DNA of 64,000 nucleotides from DAOUJH01 sp965116555 (GCA_965116555.1 OZ220698.1:124001-188000), one strand, 5' to 3'; counted from the stretch's first letter, positions 9,376 through 18,713 are shown. Notes: generated by a model from the letters alone, not told the origin. Numbers and translations are program-made.

Positions 9376-10299
9376 CTAGGTGGCACCTACCATGCTGTCC
9401 ACAGTGGCGTGTGCGCCCTGCAAGGAGGGTTGGGTAATCTTTATGCTGCCCTTGACTCCGGCCTTGTTTGCGCCGTCTTCCATCTCCCTGGCAACGGTGA
9501 CTTCGTTGCCCTTGGTGAGCGCAAGCACGGTCGAGCCTGCTCCGGAGAGGAATACGCCCAACGCGCCGCCGTCCAGCGCACTCTGGAAGAGTGGCTTCAT
9601 GGCGGGGAAGATGGATTGGCGCGCCGGTTGGTGGAGGCGGTCCTGCGTGGCGACTCTCAAGTCGTCCAGCCGTCCTGTTGCTAGGGCGTTCACGAGCAGC
9701 CCCACGCGACTGGAGTTGAATACGGCATCCTTCAGGCTGACCCTCTGCGGGACAACGTTTCTAGCCTTCCTGGTTCCCATGGGCTGGTCCGGTATGAACA
9801 GTACTGCTTTTATACCTTCCGGCAGCGGCACGGGCGCTCGCACCAGGCTACTGCCGTCCGTTACCGCTATTTGACACCCGCCGAAGAGGGCCGGGGTGAC
9901 GTTGTCCGGGTGCCCTTCCGTGGCGACTGCCAGCTTCCAAATCACCTCCGGCTCAGGAGTTGCTCCGCTCATTAGACAAGCGCCCAGGATGCCGCCGGCT
10001 ATTGCCGCTGAGCTGCTGCCGAGACCCCGGGCCAGGGGGATCCGGTTGTGGCAGGTAATCGAGAACTGAGGCAGGGGCACGCCGGTTTCCTGGAAGTACC
10101 GTTGCGCCGCCCGGAACACCATGTTGCCCTGACCTGGGGTCAGCCTTCCTTCTCCTTCACCAATCACTTGTACCCCGGGCTGCCGGCCGGGGTGAAACTG
10201 TACGTAGTTCCATATATCCAGCGCCATTCCCAGGCAGTCGAAGCCGGGCCCTAGATTGGCGGTGGTGGCGGGAACAGCTATGGTCACCGGTTTGAGCAT
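9376..10299 (-). CDS. thrB: Homoserine kinase
   Basis: A 307-residue GHMP-family kinase that phosphorylates homoserine on the route to threonine. PATTANLGPGFDCLG (about 9-23) is the conserved N-terminal motif, PLARGLGSSSAAIAGG (about 88-103) is the phosphate-binding GHMP loop, and the C-terminal GAGSTVLAL loop is intact. Length is normal for the family. No Shine-Dalgarno sequence precedes the ATG. An extended -10 element ends 6 nt upstream, implying a leaderless message. It is the first gene of a three-gene operon with two GT2 enzymes. Threonine synthase and homoserine dehydrogenase are not in the window. Confidence 0.95.
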   Translation of the reverse strand: MLKPVTIAVPATTANLGPGFDCLGMALDIWNYVQFHPGRQPGVQVIGEGEGRLTPGQGNMVFRAAQRYFQETGVPLPQFSITCHNRIPLARGLGSSSAAIAGGILGACLMSGATPEPEVIWKLAVATEGHPDNVTPALFGGCQIAVTDGSSLVRAPVPLPEGIKAVLFIPDQPMGTRKARNVVPQRVSLKDAVFNSSRVGLLVNALATGRLDDLRVATQDRLHQPARQSIFPAMKPLFQSALDGGALGVFLSGAGSTVLALTKGNEVTVAREMEDGANKAGVKGSIKITQPSLQGAHATVDSMVGAT

Positions 10300-10305
10300 T
10301 GGTTG

Positions 10306-10314
10306 AGTATAGCA
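10306..10314 (-). promoter_or_regulatory. Extended -10 promoter giving leaderless thrB mRNA
   Basis: Read on the minus strand this is TGC followed by TATACT. The last base of the -10 lies 6 nt before the thrB ATG, so transcription should begin at or next to the A of the start codon. No good -35 box is visible, as expected for an extended -10 promoter. Confidence 0.6.
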
Positions 10315-10510
10315 TTAGGAAGGAAGCCAAGCTAAGGGCGCTGGCCGTCAGTGTGGACGGGTAATAGTCTGGCAACCTTGACACCCAACCTGTATGTTAA
10401 TAAGGTGGAACTCCATTTCCTACAGCTAATTGTCAACTGACGCTTCGTTTATTGGACGGTAACGTCCCCTGATCAATCCCCAAGCATAATAATCAAGGAG
10501 GGGCTTCACA

Positions 10511-11758
10511 ATGAATGGTGACAACCCCGGAGAAGCTAGAATATCTGTCCGTGACGTGTGGAAAATATTTGGACCGGACGCCGACTCTCTTGTACATGAG
10601 GAATGGATAAGAGAGTCTTCCAGGAGAGAGGTTCAGGAGAAAACGGGGCACGTCATTGGCATCAGGGATGTCTCTTTTGACGTTGGCGTGGGAGAGGTTT
10701 TCGTGGTGATGGGGCTTTCCGGTTCAGGAAAGTCCACGCTGGTGCGGTGCCTCCTTCGCCTGATTGAGCCCACGGTTGGTTCAATAGCAATAGACGGCGA
10801 AGACATAACTCAATACAGTGATGAGCAGCTTATTCAGTTACGCCGCAAGCAGATCGGGATGATATTCCAGCATTACGGCCTGCTTCCCCATAGAAAGGTC
10901 CTTGACAACGTGGCCTACGGGCTGGAAGTCCAGGGGATTGGTAAAGAGGAACGGTACGAGAGAGCGCATACCACGCTGGAAACGGTGGGACTGACGGGAT
11001 GGGACCAAGCCTATCCGGACGAGCTCAGCGGAGGGATGCAGCAACGCGTGGGGATTGCGCGCGCCCTGGTATTGGAACCGGAGATCCTGCTCATGGACGA
11101 GCCTTTCAGCGGGCTTGATCCCTTGATCCGTCGCGAAATGCAGGACGAAATGATTACCCTCCAGACCCAGGTGCAAAAGACGATTGTCTTCATTACGCAC
11201 GACCTCAACGAAGCGCTGAAGCTGGGCGACCGTATTGCCATAATGCGCGACGGCGAGATAATCCAGCTAGGTACGCCGGAGGAGATAGTTACCATACCCG
11301 CGGACAGCTACGTAACCGAGTTCGTCAAGGATATATCACCGGCCAAGGTGCTGAGCGCGAGCAGCATAATGCAGGAGCCGGAGAGCGTTGTCTACGAATG
11401 GCAAGGACCGCGTGTGGCGTTGCATTCGATGCGCTCCAACGATGTGAACCACGCCTTTGTCTTGGGACGTAACCGCGAGTTCCGGGGCTTGATAGACCTG
11501 GATGCGGCAAACAATGCCCTTAGAGGAGGCGTCACTGAGTTCAAGGGTCTGGAGGGTATGGATATGCCCAGTGTCACGTCTGACACCCTGGTTGAGGACC
11601 TGGTGAACCTGGCGGCGGAATACGAGCATCCCATACCTGTGGTAGACGAGAATGGACGGTTGTTGGGGGAAGTGCACCGCGCTGCCGTGCTGACTAGCAT
11701 AGGTTCCGTGGTAACGGAGAACGGGGCTGAAGAAGAGGACGAACCGCAGACCGCCTGA
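10511..11758 (+). CDS. proV: Glycine betaine/proline ABC importer ATPase
   Basis: A 415-residue ABC ATPase of the ProV/OpuAA type. Walker A is GLSGSGKST (68-76), the signature is LSGGMQQ (172-178) and Walker B is ILLMDEP (192-198). The N-terminal extension of about 50 residues is typical of ProV. The C-terminal region (about 270-400) has tandem CBS domains, which in this family sense ionic strength or nucleotides. AAGGAGGGG precedes the ATG. Its permease and binding protein lie downstream on the opposite strand, an unusual split of what is normally a proVWX operon. The call is firm; the solute could be glycine betaine, proline betaine, choline or a mixture. Confidence 0.92.
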   Translation: MNGDNPGEARISVRDVWKIFGPDADSLVHEEWIRESSRREVQEKTGHVIGIRDVSFDVGVGEVFVVMGLSGSGKSTLVRCLLRLIEPTVGSIAIDGEDITQYSDEQLIQLRRKQIGMIFQHYGLLPHRKVLDNVAYGLEVQGIGKEERYERAHTTLETVGLTGWDQAYPDELSGGMQQRVGIARALVLEPEILLMDEPFSGLDPLIRREMQDEMITLQTQVQKTIVFITHDLNEALKLGDRIAIMRDGEIIQLGTPEEIVTIPADSYVTEFVKDISPAKVLSASSIMQEPESVVYEWQGPRVALHSMRSNDVNHAFVLGRNREFRGLIDLDAANNALRGGVTEFKGLEGMDMPSVTSDTLVEDLVNLAAEYEHPIPVVDENGRLLGEVHRAAVLTSIGSVVTENGAEEEDEPQTA

Positions 11759-11887
11759 GCCTCCAGCGAGGCGGAGCGGTCATAAGAGCAGCACACCATC
11801 TGTCACTCCCGAGAAGCCTGCCCCGCGCTTGATTCGGGGTAGGGAGTCCACGACCCTATCCGGGATGTCCGGAGATACATCGTTCCC

Positions 11888-11924
11888 AAAGTAAAGGCGG
11901 GCTAAGCGGCCCGCCTTTTACTTT
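11888..11924. terminator. Bidirectional intrinsic terminator between proV and proX
   Basis: GGCGGGC (11896-11902) pairs with GCCCGCC (11909-11915) around a 6-nt loop. The stem extends into flanking AAA/TTT arms that give a T-rich tail on both strands, which suits the convergent proV and proX genes. Just upstream (about 11800-11875) lies a degenerate member of the short dispersed repeats. Confidence 0.8.
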
Positions 11925-11943
11925 AATGGCTAGACTTGATCTA

Positions 11944-12987
11944 CTAGCTCATCTCCGCCAGTGCTTCTTTGACCTTGTCTGCGTTTTCTGATGGCATCCA
12001 GGTTGTCCACTTGTCCTCGTAGTTTTGCAGGAAGTAGACGGCGGCTTGCTCCCATTCTTGGACATCGTTGTCACTTGCCCAGGCAGCAGTCTTATTGATG
12101 GCGTCTACGCCCAGGTCCATCTTTTCCAGCATTTCAACTATGTCAGGGGCCTTTTCCCGGAGGCCGCTGTTAATGCCCTTGCCTATGGGGTTGTCTTCAT
12201 AGGCGCATGCTTCAGCAGGGGTATAGGAAGCGTCGTCTCTGCCCTTGATGACCTCTTCCCAGCATGCCGCGGTGTATGCGGGCTCTTCTATTACGGACCA
12301 CTCGTACTTGCCCATGAGCGCCGTTGGGGCCCAGTAGTAGCCGAAGACGGGTTCGTTCCTAATCTGTGCTCCGGCAAGAGCGGCGTCAAGGGCTGCGCCG
12401 GTGCCTCCAGACTGTATATTGTAGAGGTCTGACAGGCCATAGGCTTGCAGCTTGGCGCGGTTGATCTCGGCGCACTGCCAGCCTATGGGGCAGTTGACAA
12501 AGGCGCCTTTGCTGGAGTCTTCAGGGTCAGGGAACAGGGCGACGACTTCAGGGCGCTTCATGTCATCTATAGTTCGTATGTTGTGCTCTTCTGCTACCCA
12601 CTTGGGTATCGTGAAGAACTGCGGTCCGCCTTCAAAGATGGGCGGATCTTTGAGATCCTCTATGTTGCCGTTGGCAGTCTCTTCGTTGTACCAGTCGATT
12701 ATGTTTGCGATCCAGAGCTCTATCCAAATGTCAACATCGCCGTTGGCCAGGGAAACCTGGGCAATGGGGGTCGTCGTTTCTACGTGCTCTACCGGATAAC
12801 CGTATCCGTTTTGTGCAATGAAGTCGAATACGGCATTGTTTATCCATAGGGACTCGTACTGGTTGTCGGCCAGCTTGATGGTGGGCTTCTCTTCTTCTTC
12901 GGATGCACATGCAACGAAGAGGGGAAGCGCCAGCAGCGCGACAGCTATCAAAAGAAACTTGGCTTTCATTTCAGGCAGTATTTTCAT
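11944..12987 (-). CDS. proX: Glycine betaine ABC importer substrate-binding lipoprotein
   Basis: A secreted, lipid-anchored OpuAC/ProX-type binding protein of 347 residues. The signal peptide ends in LFVAC, with the lipidated Cys at residue 27, followed by an acidic SEEEEKP stretch. The mature part has the ProX style, including VDIWIELW and a Trp/Tyr-rich C-terminal lobe that would supply the aromatic cage for a quaternary amine. The second of two nearby ATGs (12987) is chosen because AAAGGAG lies at proper spacing before it. It lies 3' of the permease gene in the same minus-strand operon. Confidence 0.88.
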   Translation of the reverse strand: MKILPEMKAKFLLIAVALLALPLFVACASEEEEKPTIKLADNQYESLWINNAVFDFIAQNGYGYPVEHVETTTPIAQVSLANGDVDIWIELWIANIIDWYNEETANGNIEDLKDPPIFEGGPQFFTIPKWVAEEHNIRTIDDMKRPEVVALFPDPEDSSKGAFVNCPIGWQCAEINRAKLQAYGLSDLYNIQSGGTGAALDAALAGAQIRNEPVFGYYWAPTALMGKYEWSVIEEPAYTAACWEEVIKGRDDASYTPAEACAYEDNPIGKGINSGLREKAPDIVEMLEKMDLGVDAINKTAAWASDNDVQEWEQAAVYFLQNYEDKWTTWMPSENADKVKEALAEMS

Positions 12988-13026
12988 AAACATCTCCTTT
13001 TTGTGAATCTGTTGAATCTAGGGGGA

Positions 13027-13899
13027 CTACGTGGACTTGGCCCTTCTCCCCCTGGCGAGCCCTTGTGTAATACGGTCGATGATGATGGCCATGATGACTA
13101 TGCCCAATCCTCCAATGAGGCCGCGGCCAGGTTCCAACCTGTTGATGCCATTCAACACTTCAATCCCCAGGCCCTCCGCTCCTATCATTGAGGCGATGAC
13201 CACCATGGCAAGAGCCATCATGATGGTCTGGTTAATGCCGGCCATGATGGTGGGCATTGCCATGGGAAACTGGACTTTGACCAGTATCTGGCGTGAGGTG
13301 GAGCCAAAGGCCCGCGCTGCCTCTACTACTTCAGGATCCACCTGTCGGATGCCCAGGTTGGTTAGTCGGATCAAGGGTGGAACAGCGTAGATGATGGTTG
13401 CCATTATTGCCGGGGTAGTCCCCAGGCCAAAGAGCATGATGGCCGGAACCAGGTACACAAAGCTGGGCATGGTCTGCATGCCATCCAGGATGGGTCTGAT
13501 GATGGCGTCAAATCGGTCGCTCTTAGCTCCCAGGATCCCAAGGGGCATGCCAATCCCAACAGTAAGCAATGTGGCTGTGATGAGGATAGCTAAGGTCTGC
13601 ATAGCAAAGTCTAGAAGCCCGAACACGCCCATCAACAAAAGCAGAGCCGTAGAAACTACCGAGATCTTTCGTCCAACGATCCACCAGGCCAAAAGCCCGA
13701 CAACTGCTATAACCAACCACCAAGGGAGCCATAGGAGAAACTTCTCCAAGGGTACCTGGATATACAGGACACCTTCGTTGATGGCGCGAAAGAAGGCGTT
13801 CCAGTTGGCAACGACCCACTCTGTAGCGTCATCAATGAACGTTTGCACGTCTGCGCGTATTATCCAGTTCTCTGGAAACTCAAACATTGGTATATGCAA
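13027..13899 (-). CDS. proW: Glycine betaine/proline ABC importer permease
   Basis: A 290-residue ProW/OpuAB-type permease with about seven hydrophobic segments. The cytoplasmic coupling loop EAARAFGSTSRQILVKVQFP matches the EAA motif that contacts the ATPase. A long N-terminal region (about 1-60) before the first membrane segments is typical of ProW. The start is either a TTG at 13899 or an ATG at 13887, and neither has ideal spacing to GAGAGGAA. The gene leads a two-gene operon with proX. The ATPase is convergent on the other strand. Confidence 0.88.
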   Translation of the reverse strand: MHIPMFEFPENWIIRADVQTFIDDATEWVVANWNAFFRAINEGVLYIQVPLEKFLLWLPWWLVIAVVGLLAWWIVGRKISVVSTALLLLMGVFGLLDFAMQTLAILITATLLTVGIGMPLGILGAKSDRFDAIIRPILDGMQTMPSFVYLVPAIMLFGLGTTPAIMATIIYAVPPLIRLTNLGIRQVDPEVVEAARAFGSTSRQILVKVQFPMAMPTIMAGINQTIMMALAMVVIASMIGAEGLGIEVLNGINRLEPGRGLIGGLGIVIMAIIIDRITQGLARGRRAKST

Positions 13900-14291
13900 T
13901 TCCTCTCTACGTCGTGTCTATAAAATAGAGGCAATAATTACCCAGGGAAGCAATGGGGAAACCTACGAGCGGGGACAGATGATTGAAACTACCGAAACCT
14001 TGAAAGGCGAGAAGAAATTATTCCTTGTGGCTTGAGAGCTAGCCTTTACTGTACCTCACAAACAGTATACCCCCCGTTTAATCTTGAACAGGCTAACCTT
14101 ATACGGGATACGGACGCATGTCAAATGCCAAATGGCACATGCGGGTTGCTTCCAATCTGGCAGACAAACTTCCACAAGTTCAAACGACGGGCTGTCCAGG
14201 CTCAGGTATGCTCTGAACAGACTCTCCTGGTGCAGTTAAAGCTCCAGCATTCTGGTAAGCTAGGCCCAGCTTAGCGACACTTGGAAAACCA
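13900..14291. other. Divergent intergenic region, no gene seen
   Basis: About 390 bases between the divergent proW and MFS genes, with an AT-rich left third that should hold the proW promoter. No strong -35/-10 pair, hairpin or RNA gene stands out. The short reading frame near 14032-14274 has no coding support. Confidence 0.5.
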
Positions 14292-15569
14292 GTGCTCCAA
14301 ACTGCACAAGTTAGGTTCCTTTCCCGGCTGCCAACATTCGCTGCCTTACATCACAGGGACTACCGCTACCTATGGACAGGCAGCACCTTTGCCGGGATGG
14401 GCGTCTGGGCAATGATAGTTGCCAGGGGCTGGCTGGCGTTCAACCTTTCTGACTCCTCGTCGCTGATGGTTGGGGTAGTCACCTTTGCTGCAATGGTTCC
14501 GCTCATAGTTGCCGCGCCCTTGGGTGGACTGCTGGCAGACCGCTTTGACCGTCGTAAACTGATTGCTCTAGGGTACGCGGCCAATATGTTGCAGGCGCTG
14601 CTGCTCACAGTCTTGATTGCCTTTGACGTCGTGCAGGTCTGGCAAGTGGTAATTTTCGCTTTCATTAGCGGGTGTGTCAGGGCCATGATCATGCCCAGCA
14701 TGCAGGCCTTGGTTCCCAACTTGGTGCCGCGCAGGGATTTGCTCAACGCAGTAGCTCTTTCCGGCATTGCCATGCACGGCTCGCGTATTGGAGGGCCCGG
14801 TTTGGCCGCGCCGCTGCTGGCCACGGTTGGTGTGGGAGGCGCATTCCTGCTCAGCGTCTTCTTCTACGCCGCCGGGATCTTCTTTGTCTTACGGGTGCAC
14901 ACTATTTCAAGAGGTGAAGTACGTTCTGAACAAGGTATGTTACGTAACCTGTCAGAGGGGCTTGTGTACGCCTATCGTCACGCCACGATAGGACTAATCA
15001 TCCTCCTGGTGGCCCTTCACTGTTCGCTGACAATGTCCTTCGAGTCGATGCTGCCGGTGTTTTCTCAGAGAGAACTGGGAGCCGGAGGATCAGTGTTCAG
15101 CGTGCTCATCATGGCCACAGGCGGCGGCGCTCTCATCGGAGTTCTGATACTAGCCAGCCTGGCAAACAGCCGATGGACTGGCTGGTTTCTGCTGGCCACT
15201 GGACTGGGCAGCGGATTGGCTCCTCTAGCTCTGGCCGCCTCTTCCACTCTGCCTCTAGCGTTCTTAGCGGCGGCTGGAATGGGGGCCTCCCAGGCTACCT
15301 TCATGGCCATCACCAATACCTTGGTGCAAAGCGCCGTGGAGGACCATGTGCGGGGGCGTGTCTCCAGCATCTATGCAATGCACGCCGGTGGCACAATGGC
15401 ATTCGCCAACCTGATCAACGGTTATCTGGCCGATCAGTGGAGCGCGCCTACTATCCTCACTATCACAGCATCCATGTTCATTGGCTTATTGCTGTTGCTC
15501 AGTCTGTTGCGGTCTACTCTACGGCAGGTATATCGGAGCGGCAGAGTAGCTCCGGCTTACACCACTTGA
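14292..15569 (+). CDS. MFS exporter, EntS-like (MFS_3)
   Basis: A 425-residue transporter of the enterobactin-exporter-like MFS_3 family with about 12 membrane segments. Features include RDYRYLWTGS near residue 20, LADRFDRRKL (motif A, about 82-91), and a C-terminal half with VRGRVSSIY. The start is GTG, with only a weak GGAAAA upstream. Such exporters move siderophores, macrolides or other small hydrophobic molecules, and no biosynthetic cluster is adjacent to suggest which. A tRNA-Pro gene follows. Confidence 0.85.
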   Translation: MLQTAQVRFLSRLPTFAALHHRDYRYLWTGSTFAGMGVWAMIVARGWLAFNLSDSSSLMVGVVTFAAMVPLIVAAPLGGLLADRFDRRKLIALGYAANMLQALLLTVLIAFDVVQVWQVVIFAFISGCVRAMIMPSMQALVPNLVPRRDLLNAVALSGIAMHGSRIGGPGLAAPLLATVGVGGAFLLSVFFYAAGIFFVLRVHTISRGEVRSEQGMLRNLSEGLVYAYRHATIGLIILLVALHCSLTMSFESMLPVFSQRELGAGGSVFSVLIMATGGGALIGVLILASLANSRWTGWFLLATGLGSGLAPLALAASSTLPLAFLAAAGMGASQATFMAITNTLVQSAVEDHVRGRVSSIYAMHAGGTMAFANLINGYLADQWSAPTILTITASMFIGLLLLLSLLRSTLRQVYRSGRVAPAYTT

Positions 15570-15579
15570 GCTTAGACGC

Positions 15580-15608
15580 TTAACCCTCATCGGGTAATGC
15601 GATATAAT
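15580..15608 (+). promoter_or_regulatory. Promoter of tRNA-Pro
   Basis: TTAACC (15580-15585), a 17-nt spacer and a perfect TATAAT (15603-15608), placing the start of transcription just before the mature tRNA 5' end at 15622. Confidence 0.7.
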
Positions 15609-15621
15609 CAACAGGTTATTG

Positions 15622-15698
15622 CGGGGTGTAGCTCAGTTTGGCAGAGCGCTACGTTCGGGACGTAGAGGCCGGTGGTTCAAGTCCACTCACCCCGACCA
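15622..15698 (+). tRNA. tRNA-Pro(CGG)
   Basis: A complete cloverleaf: acceptor CGGGGTG pairs with CACCCCG, the anticodon stem CTACG/CGTAG encloses TTCGGGA with anticodon CGG, and the T-arm loop is TTCAAGT. It starts with C1 and carries G37, as expected for proline tRNAs. The 3' CCA is encoded (15696-15698). Confidence 0.95.
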
Positions 15699-15822
15699 AC
15701 ACCTGTGCTGTTCAGCATGACCGCTGCCAAATGCATACCGGCGAGCGCGACTGAGGAGCGGCACCGTCTCCCACTGGCGCGTTCAGCGACATTGCGTCAG
15801 CCGTTCAAGGAGGGGTGATGAA

Positions 15823-16347
15823 TTGAATCGGGATCTTCACTTGGAAGACTTCATCCGCAACGTGCCGGATTTCCCTGAGAAGGGGATCCAATTCAAGGAC
15901 ATCACTCCGCTGCTGGGCAACCCTGATGCCCTGGAAACAGCGGTGAAGGCACTCAGCACACCCTTCAATGGCACGGGCATAGACGTTGTGGTGGCAATAG
16001 AGGCGAGGGGCTATTTTTTGGGAGCTCCCATGGCCATGGAGTTGGGTGTGGGTCTTGTCCCGGTACGTAAGGCGGGCAAGCTGCCCTGGCACACTTACAG
16101 AGTCGACTACTCCCTGGAATACGGCTCGGAGAGTCTGGAGATGCACCGGGATGCTTTGAAGGAAGGGACGCGGGCCTTGATAGTAGACGACGTTCTGGCC
16201 ACTGGGGGCACCATGCAGGCCACCGCGAAACTGGTGGAGCAGGGTGGAGGCTCAGTGGCCGGTATAGCTGTGCTCATAGAGCTGGCTTTCTTAAAGGGAC
16301 GCAATAAGCTCACGGACTACGACCTGCATTCGCTGATTGTGTTCTAA
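15823..16347 (+). CDS. apt: Adenine phosphoribosyltransferase
   Basis: A 174-residue type I phosphoribosyltransferase that salvages adenine to AMP using PRPP. DFPEKGIQFKDITPLL (about 16-31) is the Apt N-terminal motif, EARGYFLGAPMA follows, and ALIVDDVLATGGTM (about 121-134) is the PRPP loop. The start is a TTG behind AAGGAGGGGTGATGAA. The only nearby ATG is followed almost at once by a stop. It lies about 125 bases after tRNA-Pro on the same strand. Confidence 0.95.
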   Translation: MNRDLHLEDFIRNVPDFPEKGIQFKDITPLLGNPDALETAVKALSTPFNGTGIDVVVAIEARGYFLGAPMAMELGVGLVPVRKAGKLPWHTYRVDYSLEYGSESLEMHRDALKEGTRALIVDDVLATGGTMQATAKLVEQGGGSVAGIAVLIELAFLKGRNKLTDYDLHSLIVF

Positions 16348-16466
16348 CAATTCAGCATGGCATCACGCGTTACCCCCTCTGGACTCCCGACTCCGCATCG
16401 GAGTACGGAGCAGGCTTCTCGGGAGTGACGGATAGGATTGGTTCTAGGGTGACGGAGAAGATGTAC

Positions 16467-17846
16467 CTAGAACCAGTCTCGGTAGAAGACGTCATAGGGC
16501 ACAAAGTCGGGGCGTGCTTTGTGGGGTATGGGGAGTTGCACCGGCCCATCCTCGCGCGATGGCAGGTAGATGCAGGCGGTACCCGGTGTGGAGACCTCAC
16601 CAACCTGGTTCTTTCCCTCTAGCCGAATGCCCACGGCGTGGTACTCGCGCTTGCCGGGGACTGCACCCGGGCCTTCCTCGCCTTCCTGCACCTCTTTGAA
16701 TTTCTTGATCACTTCGCCCGTGTAGTAAGTGGTGTCGCTGTAGAATACGGGCTTCCTGATAGCGGTCTGCTGACGCCGCACAAACCCTTCGTCCCCCATC
16801 CAATCGCTGAGCAGGCGGTGCGGTATCTGCGTTCTCTGCACCCCGCCGTCGAACGGGCCGGGCAAAGCGCGGAAAGCCGCCATCAGCGGGTCGGAGTGTT
16901 CGGCGGAGGCCGACCACGGCCAGCGGGTGGCGGGATGGGTTACGTGGTGGCCTTCACCGCGTATCTTGAACCGGTTGTATACGGGCTCAAAGGCCAGTTC
17001 GTCGCCCGGGTCGCCCTTGGCGATGTGAAGAACGCATGAGCCGACCATGTTGGGAGCCTCCAAATCCTGCAGTGTCCAAGGCGGCACGACCACCGGGCCA
17101 AGCTTCTCGCCGACCTCAACGTCCTCCCAGTAGAGCGTCTCGGCGCCGCGACGACTGGGGCGCATCCTTTCGATGTCTTCCACTATTGCCTGCAGGTCTT
17201 CCGCCGAATAGTTCTGGGTGCCCCGTTCGTAGAGGAGCTGGGAGCCAACCTTGTCCACGTTCATGGAGCGAGACGCTCCCATAGCCTCGATGGGTACCAT
17301 GATCAGCGTTCCGTAGCACTTGCCCGCTAGGTCGCCGTGATAGTCCCAGTACATCAACTCCGATATGAAGAAGATGAGGTTGCCCCGCGAACCCTGTTTG
17401 GTGAAGAGGTCCTTGGTTACCATGGAGGAGCGAAACTTGGAGCCTACCTTGACCGTATCGAAGAACTCCCAGGCAGCGCCGGAGAAGTAGTTGGCCACGG
17501 GATAACCTTCCTTGCGCTTCTTGCCTTCACCTCCGTACTGCACGCCATGAGCCGTGATTCCCCTTATCTGGGACAGTATGGGCCCCGGCGCAATGAGACA
17601 GCCGTAACGCGTGCCCTTCGCATAGTCGGGGTCGTTGTACAGAGGATTGTCGTCGCCGATAGTGCGCATGTAGTTCTGGATGTTGCGCTGGTCAAAGCGA
17701 ATCGGGTTTTCGTAGGGCGGGCCGTCCTGCTCGTAGGGCGCGGGCGGCGCGGGAGGCATGCTCTCCTCGGTCTCTTTGCCAACCAGGTCTCTGGACAGCT
17801 CTATGAACTCCTGGACCGCTTCTTCAAAGGTCTGGGTGGTGGCCAC
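16467..17846 (-). CDS. MaoC/FAS1-like double-hotdog dehydratase
   Basis: A 459-residue protein made of two hotdog-like halves. The N-terminal half (about 45-200) has IQNYMRTIGDDNPLYNDPDYA, the motif of FAS1-dehydratase/MaoC-type hydratases with the catalytic Asp in the DDNPLY turn. The second half (about 235-459) is a divergent hotdog with HHVTHPATRWPW. Such proteins hydrate or dehydrate acyl-CoA thioesters, sometimes in side-chain or propionate-type pathways. The start is GTG behind GGAGGTGAAGC. It follows the DUF3052 fusion gene by 64 bases and is probably in one operon with it and the M20 peptidase. The substrate is unknown. Confidence 0.75.
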   Translation of the reverse strand: MATTQTFEEAVQEFIELSRDLVGKETEESMPPAPPAPYEQDGPPYENPIRFDQRNIQNYMRTIGDDNPLYNDPDYAKGTRYGCLIAPGPILSQIRGITAHGVQYGGEGKKRKEGYPVANYFSGAAWEFFDTVKVGSKFRSSMVTKDLFTKQGSRGNLIFFISELMYWDYHGDLAGKCYGTLIMVPIEAMGASRSMNVDKVGSQLLYERGTQNYSAEDLQAIVEDIERMRPSRRGAETLYWEDVEVGEKLGPVVVPPWTLQDLEAPNMVGSCVLHIAKGDPGDELAFEPVYNRFKIRGEGHHVTHPATRWPWSASAEHSDPLMAAFRALPGPFDGGVQRTQIPHRLLSDWMGDEGFVRRQQTAIRKPVFYSDTTYYTGEVIKKFKEVQEGEEGPGAVPGKREYHAVGIRLEGKNQVGEVSTPGTACIYLPSREDGPVQLPIPHKARPDFVPYDVFYRDWF

Positions 17847-17910
17847 GCTTCACCTCCGGCTTATGGCTTGCTGGGGGGGATGATAGCAGAGGTGCCTGCC
17901 CAGGACAACG

Positions 17911-18711
17911 CTAGCCGGAGCTTACCGGCGCTCTCCGTTTCTTCACTGCGAAGCGCAGGCCGGACCATGTCTCATCTATGGAGGCTATCTTGTAGTCCAC
18001 CAGGCCGGTGTCCATGCCAATCCTGCGTACAATCACCTGGCTGAGGTCCGATTGCATACCCGATGCCTTCTTGGGCCAGATGATCCAAAGGCCGTCTTTC
18101 CCAATGGAGCGACGCATGGAGTCGATATGCTGTTGCAGGTTTTCGCGGGAAGTGACGAACCAAAGAGTCAGATCGCTGGCGGCGTTCTTGTCCGTTTGCA
18201 GCAGGGCGCCTTCCGGTAGGTCGCCTAGCTTGGCTTCGAACCGTTGAGGGGCATCGACTAGGGATACGCGAGAGCCGTCTTTGATGCCCAGCTTCTTGAA
18301 CAGCGGAGTACCCGCGTAAGCATCGAAAAGGGTCCGGGGCCGCACCGGATCAGTGGGGGGAGAGTCGATGGCTTCTTGAATGGCAGGGCCTATACCTTGC
18401 CACGCAGCGTACTTTGCATCAGGGAGAAGCTCCTTGATTCGGTCTACTTTGTCGGGCTGGCCGTTGACAAAAACGATGGGCACGGCGCGGGTGCCCTTGT
18501 ACTGCCGTAACGCCATCGCAACCTCGCGGCCATGCGAGGGCAGACGGGACAGGTCTATCACTGCGGCGGCCGGCGGACTATTCCTCAGCTGGCGCAGGAG
18601 GCCGGGGGTAAAGGGTGAGGCGTCTACCCGGTAACCGGCGGCTTCTATGAGCTGCGCTCTCTCCCTGGCCTCGTCCTGGTTCCAGTGGATGAGATAAACA
18701 AGGCCGTCCAC
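17911..18711 (-). CDS. Receiver-like domain fused to DUF3052
   Basis: A 266-residue two-part protein. Residues 1-115 have the beta-alpha layout of a response-regulator receiver (VYLIHWNQDEARERAQLIEAAG at the start, AVIDLSRLP as the third strand, PIVFVNGQ as the fourth). The canonical acidic pocket is incomplete, so phosphorylation is doubtful. Residues 130-266 match DUF3052, including PLFKKLGIKDG, WIIWPKKASG, VDYKIASIDETWSGLRF. DUF3052 has no established function. The GTG start lies 2 nt after the M20 peptidase stop and its ribosome site GGAG is inside that stop region, so translation is coupled. Confidence 0.7.
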   Translation of the reverse strand: MDGLVYLIHWNQDEARERAQLIEAAGYRVDASPFTPGLLRQLRNSPPAAAVIDLSRLPSHGREVAMALRQYKGTRAVPIVFVNGQPDKVDRIKELLPDAKYAAWQGIGPAIQEAIDSPPTDPVRPRTLFDAYAGTPLFKKLGIKDGSRVSLVDAPQRFEAKLGDLPEGALLQTDKNAASDLTLWFVTSRENLQQHIDSMRRSIGKDGLWIIWPKKASGMQSDLSQVIVRRIGMDTGLVDYKIASIDETWSGLRFAVKKRRAPVSSG

Positions 18712-18713
18712 GC

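Noticed and set aside
13391..14035. A 214-residue plus-strand frame over proW and its upstream region
   Set aside because: Met-rich low-information sequence antisense to the permease; it is a shadow.
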